Source: Atrina japonica (lineage: Eukaryota > Mollusca > Bivalvia > Pterioida > Pinnidae). From it: DNA of 64,000 nt. The position numbers and the translations under genes were made by a program. Of this stretch, positions 38,142-52,404 are shown piece by piece. The stretch lies in the NCBI GenBank assembly GCA_030159075.1, contig BROG01000076.1:957501-1021500 (forward strand), read 5' to 3'. Numbering within the stretch: position 1 is the stretch's first letter; each line of letters opens with the position of its first letter. The notes under the pieces are model-generated. The model was not told the origin of the DNA and did no database searches. It worked only from the letters and a program-made list of their open reading frames with translations.

Positions 38142-38656
38142 ATGCAAGTCCCATTACAATACCCCTACTGCATGTTTAACTGCAATATCCCTAATTTATG
38201 CAAGTCCTATAACAATATCCCACCTGCAAGAACCATCAAAATATCCGGACTGCATAAAAACCATCACAATATCCAAACTGCATAAGAACCATCACAGTAT
38301 GGATTCTCCAAACTGTAAGTCTCAGATCAATATCCCTACTTCAAGCTAAGTCTGATCAGAATGTTCCAACTGCAAGGCCCATTACAATATACATATACCT
38401 TAAGTTAGTCCCATTACAAGATCTTTGACGCAAGTACCAATACAATATTCCAACTGCAAGTTCCATTACAATATTGCTACTGCAAGTCCCATTACAATAT
38501 CCCAACTGCAAGTCCCATTACAATATCCCAAATGCAAATCCTGTTTCAATATTCCAAACGCAAGTCCCATTACAATATACCAATGGCAAGAACCATCAAA
38601 ATCCCCAAACTACAAGACCCATTACAATATCCCAACTGCAAATCCCTGTACAACAA
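38142..38656. repeat. 26-bp minisatellite
   Basis: Unit TGCAAGTCCCATTACAATAT + CCCAAC. It is diverged from 38142 and regular from about 38440. Variant units read CAAGAACCATCAAAATATCC. Isolated units continue after the CA tract (38750-38810). Confidence 0.9.
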
Positions 38657-38659
38657 CTG

Positions 38660-38661
<2 letters not shown>

Positions 38662-38731
<70 letters not shown>

Positions 38732-38738
38732 CACACAT
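38662..38738. repeat. (CA)n microsatellite
   Basis: About 38 CA units with one AA interruption, embedded in the 26-bp minisatellite. Confidence 0.97.
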
Positions 38739-39924
38739 ATCTATATGGAGTTTAAGTCCCATTAAATACCCAAGCTGCAATCATTTTTTAAAATATTCCT
38801 GCTGCAGCTATATGTACATGTATAATTTTGACAGATGTAACAACAGAGGTAGCACACATGCATCAACATGCTGCTGAAGTATGTGACCTTTATCCCTAAA
38901 TAAAAACAAAAATGATACATACCTAATTTTGGTTTGAGATGATGACAACTAGTATCAAATTAGCACAATATGGAACCAGAATACGGAAATGTCACTTTGA
39001 CATAGTTGATGATGCAACATCACTGGCATGCATATATGTATGTTAGTGTTTTTAATGATTACGGTAACAACATAAGGAACCTGCAGTAATGGACACATAC
39101 CATGTACCATTTTTGGACAGGAAAACCATTTTGATGAAGACCAATTTATCCTTTTGATTTTCATTTTAAATATTTCAATTAATCCAAGGGAAGATAAATA
39201 GATAGAATGATTGTTATATCCTAATTGTATTTTTTTATGTACATCAACGTGCATGCAATTTTTATGCTTTCAGAAAACAAGGGGCAGTGGGAGGGTTCTC
39301 TTCAGTCTGTTTGTCTTCCTCTCTGTTCACCTTTCTTAGTTGAAAACCTTAAACAGACTTGAAACAAGAAAAAGGAAAAACAATTATACAGGGAGTAGGG
39401 ATCTCAGTAGTTTTCGAGAAAATTTACCACTTCTGATAGGTACAGCCAAGTCTGACCCCAAAGGATTTTCTAACACCTGGTGTTTACCAATTAACTTAAT
39501 TTAACGATGTATGGATTGAAAATCACAATAACTTTCTTTTTTAGTTATTTTACAAATATTAGCATTTTATTTTCTTATCTTATAAGTACTGTTGAAATTT
39601 GAAAATGTGCAAAGTAAAATGCAACTACATAAGGGGCCCAATGTCGACATTTCATCTTCCAACACGTGGTGAAATTTCAGAATTTCAAATCTAATATAAG
39701 TTTCATACGCCCCTCTGATCATGACTGATGTTGATTGGGCGTCTTTAGAGGCAGTATGAAATGCAGGTATGCTTAAATAGGCGTAACACTCTTCTATAGG
39801 TCGGCTAACAGAGAGAAACTTTAAGTGATGCAGGGTGACTCTGTCAAACCAAGTAGCCCTCTAATGCAAGCCCTTGCTGTAGGTTAGGTTTCTCTTTTCA
39901 CTTAATACAGTTTTCAAGGTATTT

Positions 39925-40025
39925 CATTTATCATGAAAGGGTGGCACATTTTATGACCCCAGGAGTCTTTCTCCTGTACCTAAAAGGGTGGGACTTTTTA
40001 TGACCCCATGAGTCTTTCTCCTGTG
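39925..40025. repeat. Tandem duplication of a ~57-bp unit
   Basis: AAAGGGTGG.AC.TTTTATGACCCCA.GAGTCTTTCTCCTGT.CCT occurs twice, with a few substitutions. Confidence 0.8.
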
Positions 40026-40633
40026 CCTCAATGATTTTTCTTGACACAAAGAACAATGAATTTCAGTCACTCTAAGGAACAAATCAGGTGAGCTAAAAAG
40101 ACTTAACTATATGCCTCTTTATGTAACGAGGTCAGGTAAAAGCTTGGATCTGCCAGTCTACTTCACACCAATCATCACCTGACTAACTAAACATTTAAAT
40201 ATCAGTTTATTGTAGACAGTCTTGGCAGCTGTAGATGTACGTCTCCTACCTGTATGTCTCCTACCTGGACCAAGATTTATGGGACCAGTATGATTTATCA
40301 TTAAATATCTGGGCTATAAAGAAATAGAGCAATGATGCTTAAAATGCAGGTGTCAATAACCTACCAGTACACAAACTTTCTGTTAATGTTTTATCTACGA
40401 TTGCATTTCATATTAATTGCCTCTCTGTAAGGTGTTTTGTTTAATATGTCATATTTTGTTTAGTCAATGTTTTATACAAGTCTACAGTAGTTTTATCGTA
40501 TTTAATTGAAGATCATGGTAAAGTTTGTTGTTAAGCTTTTTTTAAGACCACGATTTTGGTAGTTTCCTGTCACTGTCTAAAACAAGACCATGGCAGAGGT
40601 TTTCCCAAGCTGTTTCAACAAAGGCCATAGTAG

Positions 40634-40726
40634 AGTTCACCCATTCACCCCTAAAGACACATTTGGATGGGTCTAAATCCATGATTTACAGACAGGTCCA
40701 TTGTTTTTCTGGGGTTGATAAGTTAA
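40634..40726 (+). mobile_element. Short TTAA-flanked MITE (~93-bp family), copy 2
   Basis: Reads CCATTCACCCCTAAAGACAC, ATTTGGATGGGTCTAAATCC, CCATTGTTTTTCTGGGGTTG and ends AAGTTAA. The left TTAA has decayed to TTCA. Confidence 0.75.
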
Positions 40727-40992
40727 GATTTTCATTGACAATGTTTTTTTCCCCAAACCTAAGGGGTTAAATGTACCGCAAACAAACACCATGTACATTT
40801 ACCATTACAATTCATATATCACTTTGTGGTTTGAAAATTGTGTAAATTTCCAGCAATTGTTTATTACATTTGATTAACATTCATGTATTTTTTCCTGTGA
40901 TAAAATTGCAATGATTGATTTTGCCAAACCCCCTTCCACCCACAGGAGCTGGAAACACCTGGTCATTGTACAAATATAATTTAATATGTTTA

Positions 40993-40995
<3 letters not shown>

Positions 40996-41063
<68 letters not shown>

Positions 41064-41162
41064 GATGGATGGATGGATGGATGGATGTATGTATGTATGT
41101 ATGTATGTATGTATGTTATGTATGTATGTATGTATGTATGTATGTATTTATGTATGTATGTA
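40996..41162. repeat. Compound (TG)n-(GATG)n-(TATG)n microsatellite
   Basis: TG units to about 41059, then GGAT units to about 41085, then TATG units to about 41162. Reading frames here are artefacts. Confidence 0.97.
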
Positions 41163-42789
41163 CGACAACCAGGCAAATCCAGCTCTTGTGCTTCCACCTG
41201 TTAAAATGTTTTACAATTAAAATTAGCATTCAATATCATACATACATGTAACCTTCGGAAATGACATTGAAACTGTTTTGAAAATAGTTTTTCCAAAAAT
41301 AGAGTGCACAAGCCTTTCACTAGTTGGTGACACCCAACAAATTCTGTTGATTGTGTTCATGAGAAGCTGTGCAAGTAGTATGATATTTTCTTTTCTTACT
41401 GAGCTCTATCTACACACCAAGTCATCATACAGTACAGCTCACATACATGTATAACAAACTTCAAGGGACTTCCATTTTTCAATTCGTTATAAGGACAATT
41501 TGTTATATACATTATGTAGTTATATCCAAGTGGGCTGAAGAGTTACAATGCAATTCTTTAAGAAAATTAATAATAACCCTAAATTCAGGCTTAACAAGTA
41601 TGTTCATATAGGAGGGGGGGGAAGGAACTGTCCTGGAAAGTAAAAACAAAAAACATATTTTTGTTATTTTTACACAACTTATTTAATCATGTTTTACACT
41701 ATAATAGATGTTGGCTGGGCCATTAATGGACATGGAAATTGGTTTGTTACAGTAAAAAAATTGTTACAAATTTTTTTATTAAATTGTAGTTAAAAAATTA
41801 CTGAGGTGCAGTCGGGTGATTTTCTATTGATTCGTCATGTGCATGAATTCATTCAAACTGAGTCCATTACATTTCAGTTTTACTGTATTTAGTTTTTTTT
41901 TCAGGCTAGTTTTATCTAGTCGCCTATTGCAAGGAAGAATCTGACTATATGTATATATTTGGTGAATGAACGCTTGTAAAAGTGCATTTACTGTAAATAT
42001 GGATGCCGTTTGGATGACAGATAATTAGAATGGTGCCTGCTAGGGGGCCATGAATATTTATTTATCTTGTCACCCAAACAGCAACCCTATTGACAATAAC
42101 AAGGGTTCATACGTTATATTTATAGATCATAGTTTTAAAACTGAAAAACAAAATAATGGAATTGATTACCCCATCTTATACATGATCTGTCTCATTATGA
42201 AGGAACAGAGAAGATCAAGGTAGAACAGTGAAGTATAGAGTTTCTCTGAATGAAGTATCTAGGTGTGTGATCATTAGATGAATGTAGCCACATCATTGTG
42301 TGACGTAATATAAGGAAATTCATTTATAGCTAATATAAATGCCATTTTCAATAACACAGAGTCTATGGGAGATTGCTGAAGGAAATGAAAATATTGGTAG
42401 ATACATCATATGTAGGAAATTAGTTTAAAAGTACTTTGTAAATTATACTGAAAATATGTTCAGGTGTAAATAATTTATTTTAAAGAGGAAAAAGGAGAGG
42501 TATAATCAATAATAAATATCAAATTCACATTTCTTTTGGTAGGTTGGAAAAATGAAATAAATATATTTTTCAACTAAGTTGAATGTTGTACCATGTACTT
42601 GTACATGTATTTATAAACCTTTTTTTGTGATTTTTTGGTGATTTTAGAAATTATTCAAACATGCATCTAATCACATTTCTTCACAATTGACAAAATGTGG
42701 TCAACTCTGGATACCCCCCTCCCAGTAAAAAAATCCAATTAATTATTCAAATGTACATTGAATAATATTTCTAGTGTAAGTGACACACA

Positions 42790-42821
42790 TCCCCCCCCCC
42801 CCCCAAAAAAAAAAAAAAAAA
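42790..42821. repeat. Poly-C followed by poly-A
   Basis: A run of about 15 C then about 17 A, likely length-unstable and error-prone. Confidence 0.9.
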
Positions 42822-43689
42822 TTAGAAGCATTATGTCCTAAAATTAATTTATGATGAAAAATTCTGAAAATTCATCCATCTAACACTTTAGGGAGGTTGG
42901 ATATTAATTAACAATAGTTTGTTTAATTGGTTTTACAACCATCCCGTTGTGATGTTCATGTTATACAATTTTATATGAAGGCCAATTTATCAATTTACAT
43001 GTAAATCCATGAATCACATGGGGAATTTAAATGGGCACTGTTCCAAAGAGTTAACAATCCGAACATCATGTTTCCAAATATTGCTGATGTCATGAGGAAA
43101 CAATGGTCATGTCATTAGCTGATAATTTCTATCAACAATTTGTTGGTTTAAAATATCAAAGCAAATTGAAGAGAATGACTTCCTTGAAACACCTCCATGA
43201 GACCATCAGTATGATTTATTGTAAATAAAGTCCTATAAATATTACTTCTACACTATTATCTAACCCTGAATTATTACGTTACATAATCTGAACTAAAAAG
43301 TATCCAAAATCTACCTATTTAGCAGTTAAAAATCAAAGAAGGTAGTAAAACACAACAACAATTGTCAAAGATATTTAGCAAAGTTAATGACTACAACAAC
43401 TTGAAAGCATTTACAAAATACGACACATAGTTCAATTTGTAGGTTTTTAATGGATTGAAATCAAGTTGTCTCCCCTCTACCAGGTCACAGTGTGCCTCCC
43501 ACATCTCAGTCATTGCCTTTACATTATGATTTTTTTTTTTGTATGTATAAATCAGTATAAATGTAACACAAATCATAATTTCACTTTTTATTTCAAATTT
43601 GTTATGTTAATCTATTATGTTATGTATCATTACATTCTAATTGTTCTGCCTTAATGGGGCACCTTGATTGGTAATAAAGCATTTGATTT

Positions 43690-43841
43690 AATTTGATTAA
43701 ATGGAATTTTATGCCACTTGCAACAATTATACAGTTATATGATGATGTTTTTTAAGGTGGAGACGTGAACCCCTGTTATAATGTACCCCAGAAAAGACCA
43801 ATCGTCCTCCGAAAGTAAAACTGGCAAATTTTCTATGTAAG
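43690..43841 (-). mobile_element. SINE family 2 fragment interrupted by a hAT-like element
   Basis: Includes CAGTTATATGATGATG, GACCAATCGTCCTCCGAAAG and AAAACTGGCAAATTTTC, then stops at the left end of the element 43842-44819. The expected continuation is not obvious on the far side. Confidence 0.55.
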
Positions 43842-44819
43842 CAGGGGTAGACAAATACCATTGCCTAATGCCCAGGGCAACCATTTTCAGGGGTCGGGCA
43901 AGTATTTCAAAGAGTAGCACTTGTCCATGGGCAAGTGAAAACAAATCTTTCATTTTTCGTTTGACTCATCGTGAACTTTTAAATCAGGATCGAGAACCTC
44001 AAATATAAATCGGATATCACATTACATCTTAACAAACATTTATTTCTTATTTGCATTGATAAAACATGGTGGGCCTTCATTGACTCTACACCAGGATAGA
44101 TCTGCCGCTTCAGCATCACTACTAGTATTTAGCAAATTTAAATACCAATCATTGACAAATTTGTCACTATACTGGGCAGAAATAGGCCTATTTGTCTCAT
44201 TGAAGCTGATAATGAAAGACACCTGGATAAGAATACTTTATGGGACATTACAGACTGTCAGCTGAATCTGCTATTGACCAGAGGTTAAGCTCTGCAAAAC
44301 CAGATAAATTTTAACGTAAAGGCAGGCACATTGCAGGTCACAAAAACAAACCTGGTAATTATAATACTGTTACTCACTCAGCTGATTTGATGGAAGATTA
44401 ATAAAAATATTAAACTACTCTTCCTGTTTTATTATTACATGTATCATGGATGTTCCATTTTCTATTGGGAATGGGGCCTGGGCCTTTTGAATTTAGAAAT
44501 TTAGCAACATTTCATCCAAATTCAGAAATCTAGAAAAACACAGAACTATGTCAAAATACAAGAATCTCTTCAATTTTTTTGTCATTTGACTTCAACTGGG
44601 AAATTTCAACTGCAAATTGTGAAAAATGCAATTTTTTGTTTTTGCATTGGGAATAGGTCCTTATTTCGGCCCCGTAAGATAGGGTGGAAAATCCCTGTGT
44701 ATTATTATTTACCTGCATGAAATTGTTGGGCAAGCAGATCTGTTGGTAGGGCAAATGAATTTACAAAGTCAACCTGTCCTTGGGCAAGTACTTGAAAATT
44801 CTATTTGTCTTAACCCCTG
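43842..44819. mobile_element. Possible hAT-like element with CAGGGGT ends
   Basis: Left CAGGGGTAGACAAATACCAT; the right end, TATTTGTCTTAACCCCTG, is its inverted partner. Subterminal GGGCAAGTATTTCAAAGAG (left) and GGGCAAGTACTTGAAAATT (right) are also related. The flanks TATGTAAG and TATGGTAAG are similar but do not form an exact duplication. No transposase recognised. Confidence 0.55.
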
Positions 44820-45404
44820 GTATGGTAAGTTTTTTGTACAAAAAGGTTATCATCATTTGAAGTTCAAAAAGTCAAAACCAATGGTTTCAAAACTTATGAC
44901 TCTTTCATGCTGAACACCTGTTGTAGTGATGTCACAACACTGTACCTTCATTAACATCTCAAGTTTGACTTGGGCAAGATCAATACCTCTGGCCACTTCT
45001 GTACCTCAGTCCTGAGGCCACTTGCTGATGCTGTGAACACTCTACCTTCAGGTTCCCTGTCGATGTCATACACATGACATGATGTCTGAGAGAGAGCATG
45101 TGTCAAAGACACAAGGCCAAGACCAAGGTTACAATATAATAAATTTTGGCAGAAATCAAAGCTCATGTCATACAGAGCAAAGATTTATTACGTAAAATAT
45201 CACAGTCCAATGCGTCTGTTTAGAAAAAACATGGAGCCAAGACAAAATACCGTAAGTAGTAAGTTCAAATTTACATAAATACATTTGTCACAAGGGCATT
45301 CAAGAAAAATATGGTTTTATAACTACTAACTGCTCTTAGAGGATAAGGGTATCAAGGATTTTGCCATAAAATAATGGATTATCTATAATGCCAACAAGAT
45401 TAAC

Positions 45405-46093
45405 AGAATCTACCCCTACCTTAAGGGCATGACATAGGAATCTCAAACCGAGTAAGATTCTTAAATCAAAAACCGAGGCTTCTCGAGAGTTTGTCATTCA
45501 AGAATCTTATCCTAAGGATTGAGATTCCTTTTTTTATACCCTCAAATTACATATATAGGGGTATGATTATTTTTCTATCATGTTTTACATTGTAAATACA
45601 TGTATATGTAGCCTAAATCTATGCAAATGAAATATGACATGAACAGCATTCTAGATGCAGCAGACACTGCAGCATAAATTGAATTGTGAAGTCATAGAGT
45701 TTGTAGCTTGTCAATACCCTAGGGGTTGACAAGAAAATCATTTACTGTTAAAAAGAAGAAAAAATCTGTGAACAGTGGGAGAATAATAGAATCTACCCCT
45801 ACCTTGAGGGTGTGACAAAGGAATCTCAATCTGAGGGTAAGATTCTTGAATGATGAACCCGAGGCTTGACAAGGGTTCGTCATTCAAGATTGAGATTCCT
45901 TTGACATACCCTCAAGGTAGGGGTTGATTATTTTTCTCCCATGTTTTAAATTGCAGATTTACGAAAGTGAAATCTGACATTATGCGCTGCATTCTAGACG
46001 CAACAGACACCCTACATATAAATTGTATTGTGACATCATAGCGCGTGTAGCTTGTCAATACCCTAGGGGAATCTGTGAACAATGGGAGAATAG
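45405..46093. repeat. Two tandem copies of a foldback repeat
   Basis: Copy 1 (45405-45787) and copy 2 (45788-46093) both begin AGAATCTACCCCTACCTT and end near CTGTGAACA.TGGGAGAATA. Each contains a large hairpin; in copy 2 (45795-45925) the arms run ACCCCTACCTTGAGGG...AATCTCAAT against ATTGAGATTCC...CCCTCAAGGTAGGGGT. Copy 2 has lost about 77 bp. Confidence 0.85.
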
Positions 46094-48400
46094 TGTATCA
46101 GTGACCGTTTGGACATTGCCTTTGACCAATGACTAGAATATGTTACATGTACAAAGATCTAGAATACCACTGTGTGCTGCATGTTATTCAATAGACTGAG
46201 CAGTTAGCAGAATGTGTTAAAAATTTTGTTACAACAATCCACAAGAGCAGTGGACACTGCATATACTTTCATTACACAACCACAAAATGCCCATAAAATG
46301 TCCAAAAACTAGTATCTTATAGAGTTTATGTTTTAGCATGGTTTAACGTGACTCTAATTACACTTGTCCTAGTTTGATTTTTGTATACATAAAGTACCTG
46401 GTACTAGAGACAGCAGTGATTACTGGAATGATTTATGTAAAAAATGTTTTCAAAGCCAAATGACATTTAGGAGCTGTCAATCATTCAAACAGTTTTGGTT
46501 TTTTTTTTACATTATTCATGATGAAAAACAAAACTATACTATTAAAGCTGTTAACATCAAAATTTTGTAGATAAACAAGATTTGTATATTTATTGTAAAG
46601 ATTCACATGTATTAAAAAATCATCTTTGCTCATATCCAGTAGAATATACAGGTATTAAAATAATATAAATAAAGTAATATGTGCCAGCTATGAATACGTC
46701 AGTTAAGTAAGGCCTACCACTAAATATTTCAATTTCTCATTACAATTTACATACATTAATAATACAGTAGAATTTATCAGTGTTATAGAAGTTCTGATGT
46801 CTTTAGTTGATTTGATAAACCAAACATAACTAGAGTACAATAAATTTACAATTTATCTTTGATCAATTTGAACTCATATTATTCAGAACTGGTTGCAGAT
46901 CATCCTTGCAAGTAATGCTTGAACATGTTGACTTTCTTTTTTATGAAAAAGCCCCCAAAATCTTACAATCAATTGAATCAAAACTTACCTAAAATATTTC
47001 ATTTAAATCAAATTTCACAATAGAGTACTGGATAACTTAAGATGGCAATTTTATGGTTGCAGACAATCTTTCATTACGAAACTGGTATAGATTCTATTTA
47101 TGACATTTTTCAAGTTACATTTTCGTTAACTGATGTTTTGTAGGGTCTAGGCTACAAGTCTTTAAAGCAATATAAGCTGTCACAATGATGTGTTCAAATA
47201 CATTATCAAACACGTGAAATGTAAAAGATTTTCTTTTCGAAGTTATTTGTTTTATTAGAATTTAAGTTTACCCGTACCTTAAAAATCCAGCTGTATTTCC
47301 GTATGCAGTGACCTTTCAGATAAATTCTTTTGCTATATCAAATGTACTTCGTAATTCGGTCAGGGGATCTTGATCTTTTACGCACTCGGACAATGTTAAA
47401 GTCAGCGGATTTTTACGCGTTTTATATTTACTTTTAAATTACAGGAGGTGATTTTTATTGGATAGTGCATGTATTAAGTAGAATATATGCTTTTCAACAC
47501 TATTCTAAATACCTGGAGAAAATCGGATGAATATATGAATAAATATTAAATTTATCAGGTCACTAAAAGAAAATTTTCAGATCTTTGATGTTACCTTGAA
47601 TGCTGACATTGACAAAGTCAAGACAATATAACTTTGAAAAGTATGCGTACCTCATGTTTTACGATTGTGTTGCCTTGTTTGCCTTGTCCGGTAAAGTTGG
47701 GCATTTCATGATCATATGTGTCAAGAGTGATAAAGCTTAGAATGCGATGGGACAAGTTAAAAATGGGTCGAGTTCACCCAATATACCTGACACTTGGACA
47801 ATTTCAGAAATGAATGTTTTGAAACGACCAAAATGACCAACTTTGCATGATTTAGGTATAACATGATGATGTACGAAAATACAAAGGGAAATAATAATAG
47901 AATGTATATTAACTGCAAATAGCATGTGTTTATTTGGACACTCGGTAATATTTGAGTTAATTTCCAAAGGTGGACAAACAATAACTGGTATTATGAGTTA
48001 TGTTTGGCAAGATTGTTGCAATTATACACATGCATTTGTTATTCTAACCACCAGATGGTCTCTTTGAGATATATATGAGATAAAATATTACAAAAACTGG
48101 GCATGTAAAATTTTTCATCTACGACAGCTCATATCCTTTATCTCTTGAAATGTAAACAAACCACTTCATGTTTGATTAAAATCCATCATTCCACTACAAA
48201 GAAAATAGTGCATTCATATAGCCTTATAGGGGAAAAATGGCCAATAATGTACTTTTGACAGAGAAGACACAAATTTATTTCAAATAGCAATTCTGAATAT
48301 TTCATGTTTTTTTAAACATTAACTCTATACACCTTGAAAAAAAAATACTGGCACATTAATACAAAACTTTTCAAGTGAAGGAAAAAAAACAAAACAAAAC
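46094..48400. other. No recognisable feature (RYBP intron)
   Basis: Intronic sequence without a recognised repeat or exon. Confidence 0.5.
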
Positions 48401-49687
48401 AAGAGATCCCATAGGGATCTTGGCACCCACCATCGAATGTTCTTCATTTGATCTTATTTTGAGCCTCAACAATGAATTTGAACTAAAACCTAAATATCTG
48501 TCAAGTTCTTTCTCACAAAATTATAACAATACCAAACATAAAGTGCTATAATCCAAGATACACGTAGCATAACCATACCTGTCAACCTCTAAAAGTGAAA
48601 ATGCTGGTCATGACCTACATTGAGTAAAACAAGAATTACATGTAATAATATGTCTGGCTGGTTCCTGCTTTGATATAAAATGTAGCAAAGTATAGTAAGT
48701 GTATATTTCAGGGGTGTGGCAGTACCCCCACATTCACTACTGAATGTGTTTTCCCATAACAATTATATATACGGTTTAAGAGAGGGACTGTTAACGGTTT
48801 TTAAGTTATAAGTAAAAAATGTATATTTTGGGGGTGGGGCAAGATCCCCATATACATCATTGAATGTGTTTTCCCATAATAATCATTAATAACTATGGTG
48901 TAAGGGTGGGGCTATCAACGTTTATAAGTTATAAGCAAAAATATAAATTTCAGGGGATGGGGTAGGACCCCCATATGCACCACTGTATGTGTCTCCCCAT
49001 AACAATCAATAATATATATGGTTTAATTAGGATGGGGCTGTGAACAGTTTTTAACTTATAAGCAAAAATATATATTTCAGGGGGTGGGGCAGGACCTCCA
49101 TATGCACCATTGTATGTATCTCCCCATAACAATAAATAATATATATGGTTTAAGGGAGGGGCTGTGAATGATTTTTAAGTTATAAGTAAAAATAAATATT
49201 TCAAAGGGTGGGACAGGCCTCCCCCATACACCACTGATTGTGTTTCTCAATAATGATCAATAATATATTAGTTTAAGGGTGGGCTGTGAACAATTTTTAA
49301 GTTATAAAACAAAAATGTAAATTCCAGTGGGTGGGGCAGGCCCCGCATATGCATAACAATCCAAAATAGATATGGTTAAACGGTGGGGCTGTGAACGGTT
49401 TTTAGTAAAAAGTAAAAATATATATTGGACCCCACCTGGGAAATAGCGATAACAAACTTTAATTGTCAAAATCGAATATGGTAGCCTGGCAGCCATTTTG
49501 TGATCCTTCCCGCTTGAAAATGTACATGTACAGTGCACAACCAGACTTCAAGGAGACCCTATATGTCAAACCTTCAGTACTTTCTGAGAAATAGCGATGA
49601 CAATAATTGTTTAAGGACAGACGATGTATAACAGACCATGGACGCAGGGCGATTTGAACAGCTCACCATCTGTTGATGGTGGGCTAA
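48401..49687. mobile_element. Probable Helentron/'pearl'-like non-autonomous element with tandem core
   Basis: The left end AAGAGATCCCATAGGGATCT contains a palindrome and is followed by GGCACCCACCATC. The right end has a perfect hairpin, CACCATC-tgtt-GATGGTG, followed by GGCTAA. CCCACCATC on the left and GATGGTGGG on the right form a subterminal inverted repeat. The middle is the ~121-127-bp tandem array. A 5' domain, tandem core and 3' hairpin match the architecture described for bivalve 'pearl' / Helentron-associated elements. The flanking TT insertion site is not resolved, and no coding region is present. Confidence 0.55.
48690..49425. repeat. Tandem array of the same satellite, array 2
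   Basis: Six units with GGGTGGGGC-like blocks at about 48711, 48832, 48953, 49080, 49206 and 49331, giving spacings of 121, 121, 127, 126 and 125 bp. They share CCCCATATGCACCA, TCTCCCCATAACAAT, ATATATGGTTTAAGG, GGGGCTGTGAAC and TTTTTAAGTTATAAG with array 1, in the same orientation. Confidence 0.88.
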
Positions 49688-50899
49688 AAACATGTGATGA
49701 GATGGAGCCATTCTGTAAGATGTAAACAAGTGTATTGTTGATCCATGAAAAAGTCAATACTTACTTGATGTCAGAAGAATCAGATACAAGTTTTATTCTC
49801 TTACAGGATTTGCTGATCATACTTGTTTGAGAGTGAGACTGAGGTGTATAGCAGCCTAGTATGACATTGACTTTGCAGTGTTGTGAATGTGATGTTAACT
49901 TGGCATTTAATACATGTGCAATTACCAGAGAAAAAACCAGGGAGCAGGGTTTTCTTTATATACAATGTACAACTGTTTTCTTTATGCCTCGATACTGTGT
50001 AGATCTATGAGAATGTCATGATCAGTCATACTCATTGTGAACAGCTGGTTGTTGATTGGCAGGCATACATTTGTATTTACACTAATGAATAATTTCAAGA
50101 TATAGAACTAATTTTGTTGATTTTTAGGAACATTCATATTTGACACAAACTCTAATCATTAAAAATGTACATGTATATCCAATCAAATAAGTAAATTCAA
50201 TCTTCACTAGCTCTTAGTAGATTCTGACTTTTTTTTAAAAAAAAATCAAAACAATTGGGTGTTGTCTTAGTTACCAATGTACCTTCTAAACATTTTGTAA
50301 AACATGGATATTAAAAGTGTGAGGATACCAATGGCACAGGCCTAGCTTTAGCTATGATAATTAGATTCTTTATGTAATCGCAGACTATGCATGTTCCTTG
50401 TACAATAAGAGTTTTGTAATTCAATTCCTGTAACAAACTACTGTTTGAATTTGCTTAACACCATGATGAATTAAACTTCAAAGTGAACTATTTGACATAT
50501 TAAGTCAGCTTTGTATGAAGACAATTACCCATAGGAGGAGTCTGACATGTTTAAACGATTCCAAGGTCAAGGACAAAGTCGTATATCCTATATAATATTT
50601 TGTGTGTGTAAGGCAGACACTGTTACAGTGATGTTTCTTTAACAGTTTTAGTACCCTTGTTTTTCGTCAGAGATCATACAGCGTTGTATGTAACTCTCAC
50701 TTTTAAATTCTGTTAATTGTTAGTAAATTACATCACTTCTGACACACCCACTGATTACAGATCAGAAAGTCCATACAACAGAAACATGAGGAAACAATAA
50801 TTCTTGGTTTTGTAGATAAAATGCTGACACACTTAACCTGAAGTTTATCAGTCTGTATAAATGTATGTGTGTTTGCCTAGCATACACTACTCCGCTGAA
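49688..50899. other. No recognisable feature (RYBP intron)
   Basis: Intronic AT-rich sequence; nothing recognised. Confidence 0.5.
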
Positions 50900-50992
50900 T
50901 TAACTCACTCACCCCTACAGCAACATTTGGACTTGCTTAAGTCATTGATTTATAGAAGAGTTCATTGTTTATCAGGGGTTGATATGAACTAA
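50900..50992 (+). mobile_element. Short TTAA-flanked MITE (~93-bp family), copy 3
   Basis: Begins TTAACTCACTCACCCCTACA, contains CATTTGGACTTGCTTAAGTC and TTCATTGTTTATCAGGGGTT, and has a decayed right end. Confidence 0.75.
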
Positions 50993-51214
50993 ATTAATGA
51001 ATCAGGTTTCAATACTTTTGTTCTTGCATGTTGTGTGGCTCTTTAAGTCCTCCAGGTTCTGGCTCTCTAACTCCTCAGGTTGCTAGCTTTGTGAGTCCTC
51101 AGGGATAGAGCCTGATTTGTTTTGTTTTAATGGTACTTGAAATTATATTATTTATAATATATTAAGTATTTTTATTGTTACATGTACATTATGACAGCAA
51201 TACAGATGATAACC

Positions 51215-52404
<1,190 letters not shown>

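Noticed and set aside
41440..41890. Possible pogo-like element ending 'cagttttactgta'
   Set aside because: Only one end is convincing; the left partner near 41450 does not align well.
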